This document shows, piece after piece, positions 46,959-53,003 of a DNA stretch of 53,003 bases. Both the position numbers and the translations under genes were made by a program. Position 1 is the first letter of the stretch, and every line of letters begins with the position of its first letter. The notes under the pieces were generated by a model, which saw nothing but the letters and a program-made list of their open reading frames with translations, was not told the DNA's origin and made no database searches. This DNA comes from JBDRGX01 sp043817485 [NCBI: bacterium]. GTDB lineage: Bacteria > JBDRGX01. The stretch is taken from the NCBI GenBank assembly GCA_043817485.1, contig JBDRGX010000094.1, positions 1-53,003 on the forward strand. Reading direction: 5' to 3'.

Positions 46959-48059
46959 ATGATTCCTTTCGTAGATTTAAAAAAACAATATCAAAGTATA
47001 AAAAATGAAATAGATGAAGCAATTCAAAAAGTTTGTCAAAATACTGATTTTATTTTAGGCAAAGATGTTGAATTATTTGAACAAGAATTTGCTTTATATT
47101 GTGAAACTAAATTTGCTATTGGAGTTGATTCTGGAACTTCTGCTTTAGAATTAGCTTTAAAAGCATTAGATATTGGACATGGTGATGAAGTAATTACATC
47201 TGCAAATACTTTTTTTGCTACTGTTTCTGCTATTGTTGCAACTGGAGCAAAACCTATTTTAATAGATATAAATCCAAAAACTTATAATATGGATCCAATT
47301 TTATTAGATAAATCTATTACTAAAAAAACTAAAGCTATTATTCCTGTTCATTTATATGGACAACCAGCAGATATGGATGAAATAAATTTAATTGCCCGCA
47401 AATATAAATTAAAAGTTGTTGAAGATGCTTGTCAATCACATGGAGCTAAATATAAAGGAAAAAGATGTGGTAGTTTAAGTGATATTGGTTGTTTTAGTTT
47501 TTATCCTGGGAAAAATTTAGGAGCTTATGGAGATGGCGGAGCACTTACTACTAATAATTCCAATATTGCTCAAAAAATTAAAATGCTTCGTAATTATGGA
47601 CAAAAGAAAAAATATCATCATTCAATAATTGGATTTAATCGAAGATTAGATACTATTCAAGCAGCAATTTTAAGAATTAAATTAAAACATTTAGATGAAT
47701 GGAATAAATTAAGAAATCAAAACGCAAAATATTATAATAATTTGTTAAAAAATTTACTTATAGTTCCAGAACAAGAAAAAAATAGAGATCATGTTTTTCA
47801 TTTATATGTAATTAGAACTAAAAAAAGAGATATGCTTCAAGAATATTTAACTCAAAATGAAATTTATACTACAATTCATTATCCTATACCTATTCATTTT
47901 CAAAAAGCATTTTCTTATCTAAATTATCAAAAAGGAAGTTTTCCAATTACTGAAAAATATGCTAAAGAAATTTTATCTTTACCTATGTTTCCAGAATTAA
48001 CACAAAAAGAAATAGAAATAGTTGTAGAAAAAATTAGGAATTTTTATGGAAAAATATAA
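46959..48059 (+). CDS. DegT/DnrJ/EryC1/StrS family sugar aminotransferase
   Basis: 366 residues, PLP-dependent. IPFVDLKKQYQSIKNEID at the start, SGTSALELALKALDIGHGDE, PVHLYGQPADMDEI, EDACQSHGAKYKGKRCG and the PLP lysine in FYPGKNLGAYGDGGAL. Transfers an amino group to a keto-sugar nucleotide; with the acyltransferase next door it likely builds an N-acetylated amino sugar for surface glycan (WbpE-like). TAGGAGAT before the ATG. Confidence 0.9.
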   Translation: MIPFVDLKKQYQSIKNEIDEAIQKVCQNTDFILGKDVELFEQEFALYCETKFAIGVDSGTSALELALKALDIGHGDEVITSANTFFATVSAIVATGAKPILIDINPKTYNMDPILLDKSITKKTKAIIPVHLYGQPADMDEINLIARKYKLKVVEDACQSHGAKYKGKRCGSLSDIGCFSFYPGKNLGAYGDGGALTTNNSNIAQKIKMLRNYGQKKKYHHSIIGFNRRLDTIQAAILRIKLKHLDEWNKLRNQNAKYYNNLLKNLLIVPEQEKNRDHVFHLYVIRTKKRDMLQEYLTQNEIYTTIHYPIPIHFQKAFSYLNYQKGSFPITEKYAKEILSLPMFPELTQKEIEIVVEKIRNFYGKI

Positions 48060-48735
48060 CATTTCTCTTATTATTCCCGCATACAATGAAGAAGGAAATA
48101 TTGCAGAAGCAATTTCTTCTTCTTTAAATATTCTTCAACAAGTAGCTAATGAATATGAAATTATAATTATAAATGATGGAAGTTCTGATAAAACTGAAGA
48201 AATCTCTAATGCTTGGCAAGAAAAAAATCAATATATTAAAATAATTCATTTGTTTTCTAATAAAGGTGTTGGCAATGCTTTAAAAATGGGTTTTAATCAA
48301 GCAAAATATGAACTTATTTTTTGGATTCCCGGAGATAATCAAGTAAAATCTGATGATCTTCCAAAATTTCTAAGTGTTATAGAAAATGCAGATATTGTTG
48401 CTGGTTTTCGAATTAAAAGACAAGATCCATTTATAAGAAAATTTAATGCTAATCTTTATAAAATACTTTTATTTATATTTTTTGGATTAAAAATAAAAGA
48501 TGTTGATTGTAATAAACTTTTTCGCAAAAAAGTATTTGAAAAAATTAAAATTGAATCAACGGGACAATTAATAGATGCTGAAATTTTAATAAAAGCAAAA
48601 AAATTAAAATTTAAAATAAAAGAAATAGGTATTCCACATTATCCTCGCATACAAGGATTTCAAACAGGCGGAAAAATAAAAAATATTTTCAAAGCTTGGT
48701 TAGAACTTATAAAATTATGGAAATATCTTAAATAA
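48046..48735 (+). CDS. Family 2 glycosyltransferase (dolichol-phosphate mannosyltransferase-like)
   Basis: 229 residues. GT-A start SLIIPAYNEEGNIAEAI, IIINDGSSDKTEE and PGDNQVKSDDLPKFL (Asp metal motif), then AGFRIKRQDPFIRKF. A single hydrophobic patch near 135-145; no C-terminal membrane domain, so it is the short DPMS-like type. Starts 14 bases inside the aminotransferase gene, implying coupling. Donor and acceptor unknown; probably transfers a sugar to a polyprenyl phosphate. Confidence 0.88.
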   Translation: MEKYNISLIIPAYNEEGNIAEAISSSLNILQQVANEYEIIIINDGSSDKTEEISNAWQEKNQYIKIIHLFSNKGVGNALKMGFNQAKYELIFWIPGDNQVKSDDLPKFLSVIENADIVAGFRIKRQDPFIRKFNANLYKILLFIFFGLKIKDVDCNKLFRKKVFEKIKIESTGQLIDAEILIKAKKLKFKIKEIGIPHYPRIQGFQTGGKIKNIFKAWLELIKLWKYLK

Positions 48736-48754
48736 AATTATTGTTTTTATACTT

Positions 48755-48865
48755 ATACTAATTTGCAATCAAAGATATAAAAATGATTTTGGATTAAGAA
48801 TATGAGATTCCTCAATCCAAAATCTAAAATTTCATATCATTTTGCTTTTGATTGTAACTTGGTAT
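48755..48865. repeat. MITE-like element with inverted ends and inner palindrome
   Basis: Left end ATACTAATTTGCAATCAAAG, right end read inward ATACCAAGTTACAATCAAAA. Inside, GATTTTGGATT and AATCCAAAATC form perfect 11-bp arms around an 18-base loop. The whole unit can fold into one long hairpin. No coding content. It lies between the glycosyltransferase and ndk genes. Confidence 0.75.
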
Positions 48866-48898
48866 TAATTTTTTAAAAATTTGAAAAAGGAGTTAACG

Positions 48899-49408
48899 AT
48901 GCAAGAATATACTTTTGTTTTAATAAAACCAGATGGATTATTAAAATCACTTACAGGCAATATTTTAACAAAACTTTCAGAAGCAAAACTTAGAATTATT
49001 GCAGCTAAAGTTGTTAAAGTTTCTGATAAATTAGCAAGAGAACATTATAAACATTTAAAAGATGAACCTTTTTTTGAAGATGTAATTAAATATATTCAAG
49101 GAAAAATATATGGGGAAAAAAATTATGAAAGAATATTAGCAATGATTTATGCTGGAAATAATGCTATTAAACTTGTAAGAAATATTGCTGGAAAAACTAA
49201 TCCAGAAGAAGCAGATGCTACTACTATTCGAGGATCTTATGGAAGAATTACTACTAAAGGAGTTTTTGAAAATGTAATCCATTCTTCTGAAAATAAAAAA
49301 GAAGCAGAAAGAGAAATAAAATTATGGTTTGACCCAGATGAAATAACAGAAAAAATATATCCTATTAAAACTATTAAAAAAACAATACAAATAAAAGAAT
49401 GGGCTTAA
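48899..49408 (+). CDS. ndk: Nucleoside diphosphate kinase (extended form)
   Basis: 169 residues from ATG 48899 (AAGGAG six bases upstream; an upstream TTG lies before that site). FVLIKPDGLLKSLTGNI, GKTNPEEADATTIRGSYG and the phospho-histidine motif NVIHSSEN followed by EAEREIKLWF. Usual length is 140-150; the extra residues are an insertion in the middle (about KYIQGKIYGEKNYERI) and a basic C-terminal tail. Balances NTP pools. Converges on the small peptide gene with only four bases between them. Confidence 0.93.
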   Translation: MQEYTFVLIKPDGLLKSLTGNILTKLSEAKLRIIAAKVVKVSDKLAREHYKHLKDEPFFEDVIKYIQGKIYGEKNYERILAMIYAGNNAIKLVRNIAGKTNPEEADATTIRGSYGRITTKGVFENVIHSSENKKEAEREIKLWFDPDEITEKIYPIKTIKKTIQIKEWA

Positions 49409-49412
49409 AATA

Positions 49413-49577
49413 TTAGGAAGTTTGAGGAATAGAATAACATTCAAATAAAACATAAGGACCAGAATCACATTTACCACAAGAAAGAGCTAATGTTTCAAAT
49501 ATTTCTTCAGAATGTATTTCAGGAGAAATATATTCTTTTTTTTTATTTTGATTTTTAAAAATATTTTTTGGTTCCAT
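49413..49577 (-). CDS. Small peptide with leader-like N-terminus and CxxC (possible modified-peptide precursor)
   Basis: 54 residues: MEPKNIFKNQNKKKEYISPE, IHSEEIFETLALSCGKCDSG, PYVLFECYSIPQTS. A GAGGA site lies nine bases before the ATG and a TTGACA/TAATAA promoter lies just upstream, so expression is credible. The charged first 30 residues, the PEIHSEEIFETLAL stretch and a short Cys/Gly-rich end (Cys34, Cys37, Cys47) resemble precursors of ribosomally made modified peptides. A radical SAM gene is the next gene upstream on the same strand. No family is confidently recognised; a small metal-binding protein is the main alternative. Confidence 0.65.
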   Translation of the reverse strand: MEPKNIFKNQNKKKEYISPEIHSEEIFETLALSCGKCDSGPYVLFECYSIPQTS

Positions 49578-49602
49578 TTTTATTTTCCTCTTTTAGTAAA
49601 TA

Positions 49603-49631
49603 TTATTAAATATTTTTATTTATTTTGTCAA
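49603..49631 (-). promoter_or_regulatory. Predicted sigma70-type promoter of the small peptide gene
   Basis: Minus strand TTGACA (49626-49631) and TAATAA (49603-49608), 17 bases apart, about 26 bases before the peptide start and downstream of the radical SAM stop. It implies the peptide can be made independently. Confidence 0.5.
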
Positions 49632-49663
49632 GAAATTTTTTGTGTATTAAAAAAAATTAAATT

Positions 49664-50371
49664 TTATATTCCTCTTAATTTACATTTTCCAACATTAGGA
49701 ACACACATTTTTAAAAGTGCTTCCATTTCTTCTTTTGAATAAGGTTTTATTTTTCTAATTTCTGACCCCATAGCATTTAATGGATTAAATTGTTGTAATA
49801 CAAATTTTTTTGGTGCCATTTTAGATATTTCTTTAATATCATCAAAACTATGAAAAAAAGGTATTACTGTAATTCTAAATTCATAATCTATTTTATTTTG
49901 CAAAAGAATTTTAACACTTTCCATAATTTTATCCAAAGAAAAATCTACACCACCTATTATTTTTTTATAATTTTCTTCTTTAAAAAGTGTTTTTATATCC
50001 ATTGCAATATAATCAACCAATTTATTTTTTATTAGAAATTTTATCATTTCTGGATTACTTCCATTAGTATCTAATTTGATTTTAATTTTTGAAATATTTT
50101 TTTTAATATCTTCAATGAACTGAGGTAATTCAGAATAAATAGTAGGTTCTCCACCGGAAATTACTAACCCATCAATCCAATTCAAATGTTTTTGAAAACT
50201 TTTTTTTACTATTTCCAAAGGAACTAAATCTAATTCTTCTGGATGTAAAACTAAAGTATCAGCATGACAATAAGGACACCTAAAATTACAACCAGGCAAA
50301 AAAATTACTGATGAAATTCTATCATCCCAATCAAGAAATGATGTTTCAATAAATCCCTTAATTTCAATCAT
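49664..50371 (-). CDS. Radical SAM enzyme, anaerobic ribonucleotide reductase activase (NrdG2) type
   Basis: 235 residues. The cluster motif CNFRCPYC (Cys28, Cys32, Cys35) follows the FLPGCN start typical of glycyl-radical activases; GLVISGGEPTIYSELPQFIE and KIKLDTNGSNPEMI complete the SAM-binding fold. The length fits the NrdG2 subfamily that activates class III ribonucleotide reductase. No nrdD is in the window. Because a small cysteine-bearing peptide gene follows, a peptide-modifying role is an alternative, though it has no SPASM-type cysteine extension. Confidence 0.85.
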   Translation of the reverse strand: MIEIKGFIETSFLDWDDRISSVIFLPGCNFRCPYCHADTLVLHPEELDLVPLEIVKKSFQKHLNWIDGLVISGGEPTIYSELPQFIEDIKKNISKIKIKLDTNGSNPEMIKFLIKNKLVDYIAMDIKTLFKEENYKKIIGGVDFSLDKIMESVKILLQNKIDYEFRITVIPFFHSFDDIKEISKMAPKKFVLQQFNPLNAMGSEIRKIKPYSKEEMEALLKMCVPNVGKCKLRGI

Positions 50372-50587
50372 TTTTTATCCTTTCTTTATAAAATATATTT
50401 CAAACTATTCAAAAAACAAGAAAAAAATAAAAAACTATTTATTTGACAAAAAAAAATATTTATAATTTCTTTAAAAAGAATTTTTTATTTTTAAATTATT
50501 AAAATTGCTTTATGAATATAAATAACAATTTAGTGACTAAATTGACACTATCTTTTTTTAATTTGCAAAAAAGAATAATTAAGGAGT

Positions 50588-51823
50588 ATGTTTTTGTATT
50601 TTATCTATAATATGTTTTTAATACTCATTTTCCCAATTTTTCTTTTATATTTTGGAATAAATTTCTTATTTTTTTCACACAACAAAAAATTTATAAAAAA
50701 TCGATTTGGTTTTATTGATATTAAAAGCACAAATTCTATTTTAATTCATGCTATTTCAGCTGGAGAAGTAGTCTCTACTTTTCCTTTAATAAAAGAACTT
50801 CAAAAAAAAACTCATAAAAAAATAATTCTTTCAACTGGAACTAATGCTGGTTTTATATTAGCATCACAAAAATTAGAAAATGTAGAAATAATATTTTTTC
50901 CTTTTGATTTCTGGTGGAGTATAAAAAAAACATTAAAAACAATCAACCCATCTTTAATTATAATTATGGAAGTAGAAATTTGGCCTAATTTATTATTGCT
51001 TGCTCATAAACTAAATATTCCTATTGTCATGATGAATGGACGAATATATAAAAAAGATTTAAAAGCATATAAAAAACTTTCATTCTTTTTTAAAAAAATT
51101 CTTAATTATTTCACTATTTGTGGAATGCAATCAGAAGAAGATAAAAATCGATTAATTGAAATTGGAGCCCCAAAAGAAAAAGTAATATTTTATGGTAATA
51201 CAAAATTTGATTATGATTTACCAGAAAAAGTAATATTTTATGATATAAAAATTCCTTTTAATCAACAAATAATAGTAGCTGGAAGTACTCATAAAGATGA
51301 AGATAAAAAAGTTTTAGAAGTATATAAAAATATTAGATTAAAGTACGAAAATGTTTGTTTAATTATAGCTCCACGACATTTAGATAGAATTGAAACAATA
51401 GAAAAAATTTGTCAAAATCTTAATTTGTCTTTTTGCAAAAGAACAAATATTAAAAAAAATACTCAAGTAATTATTTTAGATACAATAGGAGAATTAGGAA
51501 AAATTTATAGTTTGGCTAATATTGTTTTTATTGGTGGAAGTTTAGTTCCTATTGGTGGACATAATTTAATAGAAGCAGCAATATTTGCTAAACCAATTAT
51601 TTTTGGACATTATATGGAAAATTTCAAAGAATTAAAAAATTTATTTCTTTCTTGTAATGGTGCTATCGAAATACAAAATGTAAAAGAATTAGAACAAAAA
51701 TTCATTTTCTTATTAGAAAACGAAATAGAAAGAAATAAAATAGGAAATAATGCTTACAAAATAATTAAAAAAAATCAAGGAATTACTTTAAAATATATAG
51801 AAATGATAAAACAATGGTTATAA
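50588..51823 (+). CDS. waaA: 3-deoxy-D-manno-octulosonic acid transferase (WaaA/KdtA)
   Basis: 411 residues. An N-terminal membrane anchor, then HAISAGEVVSTFPLIKEL (with the acceptor Glu), EVEIWPNLL, NGRIYKKDLKAYKKL, VAGSTHKDEDKKVLEVY and GGSLVPIGGHNLIEAA are diagnostic. Adds Kdo to lipid A. AAGGAG stands one base before the ATG at 50588; a TTG at 50594 is better spaced (seven bases) and may be the true start. The upstream gap (50372-50587) holds a TTGACA and a rough TAGTG/CACTA palindrome near 50531-50550 but no clear promoter. Confidence 0.93.
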   Translation: MFLYFIYNMFLILIFPIFLLYFGINFLFFSHNKKFIKNRFGFIDIKSTNSILIHAISAGEVVSTFPLIKELQKKTHKKIILSTGTNAGFILASQKLENVEIIFFPFDFWWSIKKTLKTINPSLIIIMEVEIWPNLLLLAHKLNIPIVMMNGRIYKKDLKAYKKLSFFFKKILNYFTICGMQSEEDKNRLIEIGAPKEKVIFYGNTKFDYDLPEKVIFYDIKIPFNQQIIVAGSTHKDEDKKVLEVYKNIRLKYENVCLIIAPRHLDRIETIEKICQNLNLSFCKRTNIKKNTQVIILDTIGELGKIYSLANIVFIGGSLVPIGGHNLIEAAIFAKPIIFGHYMENFKELKNLFLSCNGAIEIQNVKELEQKFIFLLENEIERNKIGNNAYKIIKKNQGITLKYIEMIKQWL

Positions 51824-52692
51824 AATATTTTATTGAATACATACTTTTTAAATTTATTTTCATTTTTGCTAATCTTTTATCATGGAAAGCAACTTATTAT
51901 TTAGGAATAATTTTAGGAAAATGTGTTTATTTTTGCTTACCTTATTGGAAAAAAATTACACATAATAATTTAAAATTTATTTATGGAAGTACTTTGACTC
52001 AAAAAGAAATTATTAAAATGGCTAAAAAAGTATATGAAAATTTTTGTATTGCAGCAGTATATTTTTTAAGAGAAAAAAAAATTAACAAAAAAAATTTAGA
52101 TGAATTTATAGAATTTCAAGGTTTAGAAAATTTAGACAAAGCTCTTAGTCAAAAAAAAGGAGTTATTGTTATTAGTGGCCATTTCGGAAATTGGGAAGTA
52201 ATGGTAAGAGGATTATGTCTAAAAGGTTATCCTATATATGCTCTTTATAGACCTCAAAACAATTATTTTGTTGATAAATGTATAAATAATATAAGAACAT
52301 CTGGTGGAATAAAATTAATTCCTCGAAATAAATCTATTCGTAAAGTATTTTCTTGTATAAAAAATAACCAAATTTTTTATACAATGATGGATCAAAATGT
52401 TATTAAAAATGGTATTTTTGTAGATTTTATGGGACATAGAGCATCAACTGCTATTGGCACTACAATGTTTGCTTTAAAAACACAAGCTTGTGTTTTACCA
52501 ATATTTTCATATCGTTTAAATTATAAAAAATATAAAATAATTATAGGAGAAGAAATTCTATTAGAAAAAACTGGCATTAAAGAAAAAGATATAGAAAAAA
52601 CTACTACTCAATTTACCAAATCTATTGAAGAATTTATTAAAAAAAGTCCGACTGAATGGCTTTGGCTACATCCTCGATGGAAAACACAATAA
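51814..52692 (+). CDS. Lipid A biosynthesis acyltransferase (LpxL/HtrB family)
   Basis: 292 residues. N-terminal membrane segment, then the catalytic HFGNWE (HX4E), YALYRPQNN, MDQNVIKNGIFVDFMGHRAS and the C-terminal PTEWLWLHPRWKT. Adds a secondary acyl chain to Kdo-lipid A at the inner membrane. Overlaps waaA by ten bases, so both are co-translated, matching the order of the pathway. Confidence 0.93.
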   Translation: MVIKYFIEYILFKFIFIFANLLSWKATYYLGIILGKCVYFCLPYWKKITHNNLKFIYGSTLTQKEIIKMAKKVYENFCIAAVYFLREKKINKKNLDEFIEFQGLENLDKALSQKKGVIVISGHFGNWEVMVRGLCLKGYPIYALYRPQNNYFVDKCINNIRTSGGIKLIPRNKSIRKVFSCIKNNQIFYTMMDQNVIKNGIFVDFMGHRASTAIGTTMFALKTQACVLPIFSYRLNYKKYKIIIGEEILLEKTGIKEKDIEKTTTQFTKSIEEFIKKSPTEWLWLHPRWKTQ

Positions 52693-52732
52693 TGAAATTT
52701 GTTGCTAATTAGATTTCTAATATAATTTTAGT

Positions 52733-52774
52733 TTGACAAATTAATCCTTGTGTATATTAAAATTTACTATACAC
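52733..52774 (+). promoter_or_regulatory. Predicted promoter with inverted-repeat operator
   Basis: TTGACA (52733-52738) and TATTAA (52755-52760) are 16 bases apart. GTGTATA (52750-52756) and TATACAC (52768-52774) are perfect arms 11 bases apart that cover the -10 box, a good place for a repressor. Confidence 0.5.
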
Positions 52775-52787
52775 TAAAAGGATTATA

Positions 52788-52841
52788 ATGATAAATATGA
52801 ATAAAATTCTTGCAACTATTATTTACTTAAGTGAAATATAA
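52788..52841 (+). CDS. Possible 17-residue leader peptide
   Basis: MINMNKILATIIYLSEI, preceded by AAGGA with good spacing and by the promoter/operator at 52733-52774. It may be a leader or a chance frame; it is too short to judge. The following lipoprotein gene has a weak ribosome binding site of its own, so coupling is conceivable. Confidence 0.3.
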   Translation: MINMNKILATIIYLSEI

Positions 52842-52862
52842 CAAAAAAAAAAGAATAAAAAA

Positions 52863-53003
52863 ATGGGAAAAAACATCAGAGTTACTAAAATGAATGCTTT
52901 TTACATTATTACAATAGCTATTTGTATTTTTCTAACTACAAGTTGTTGTAACGGAATACAAGAAAGGAAGCAATCTAAAATGAATTATGATCAACAAGAC
53001 ATC
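52863..53003 (+). CDS. N-terminus of a predicted lipoprotein (partial)
   Basis: Open to the window edge (47 codons). MGKNIRVTKMNAFYIITIAI then CIFLTTSCCNGIQERKQSKM. The hydrophobic stretch ending in LTTSC looks like a lipoprotein signal. An internal ATG (52890) gives a more compact signal peptide and may be the real start. Rest of the protein lies outside the window; no family can be named. Confidence 0.5.
   Translation, partial: MGKNIRVTKMNAFYIITIAICIFLTTSCCNGIQERKQSKMNYDQQDI

Noticed and set aside
50443-50466. TTGACA and TATAAT in the waaA upstream gap as a promoter
   Set aside because: Only 12 bases apart, too close for a sigma70 promoter.

Overview
This is one contiguous stretch of a very A+T-rich bacterial chromosome (about a quarter G+C by eye). 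It uses the standard bacterial code: TAA, TGA and TAG all end genes, and TTG is a frequent start codon. Lipid A/Kdo genes (lpxL- and waaA-like), a TonB protein, beta-barrel proteins ending in aromatic residues and an O-antigen polymerase/ligase-type protein show a Gram-negative cell with lipopolysaccharide. A clostridial ferredoxin and an NrdG-type radical SAM enzyme suggest anaerobic life. The mixture of families recalls uncultured lineages of the Omnitrophota/Elusimicrobiota kind, but that placement is a low-confidence guess.

Layout. 1-5.7 kb (minus): an ABC transporter of the GldA/GldF type, then two paralogous exported NHL-propeller proteins with barrel-like C-termini. 6-10.7 kb (minus): a tonB gene richer in G+C than its surroundings, a helix-hairpin-helix/beta-barrel protein, purE, cdsA, uppS and a ferredoxin. 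11-16.1 kb (minus): a sugar-acid cluster (family 4 glycosidase, amidohydrolase, isopropylmalate/isocitrate-type dehydrogenase, tagaturonate epimerase). 16.1-37.6 kb (minus): one long str-S10-spc-alpha ribosomal supercluster, from rpsL to rplQ and rpmE, including tuf, fusA, secY, adk, map, infA and rpoA. 37.8-44.8 kb (minus): polX, fmt, def, gyrA and dxr. 44.9-53 kb (mainly plus): surface-sugar and lipid A genes (O-antigen ligase/polymerase, hexapeptide acyltransferase, DegT aminotransferase, glycosyltransferase, waaA, lpxL), with ndk, a radical SAM enzyme and a small cysteine-bearing peptide gene.

What stands out. Three genes (rplD, dxr and the second NHL gene) are each out of frame by exactly one extra base in a 9-11-base A/T run. 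rpsD carries an in-frame TAA in its N-terminal cysteine-knuckle region, and a short element with inverted ends lies just upstream. A tandem array of tiny predicted lipoprotein genes, one decaying, sits between rplF and rplR with a palindrome before each copy. EF-Tu has a five-cysteine insertion. A 54-residue peptide with a leader-like N-terminus and a CxxC lies beside a radical SAM gene. Short elements with related inverted ends recur at three or four sites.

The ribosomal block supplies the translation machinery, the dxr-uppS-cdsA genes supply isoprenoid and phospholipid precursors, and the last 8 kb builds lipopolysaccharide. No tRNA, rRNA or CRISPR array was recognised.
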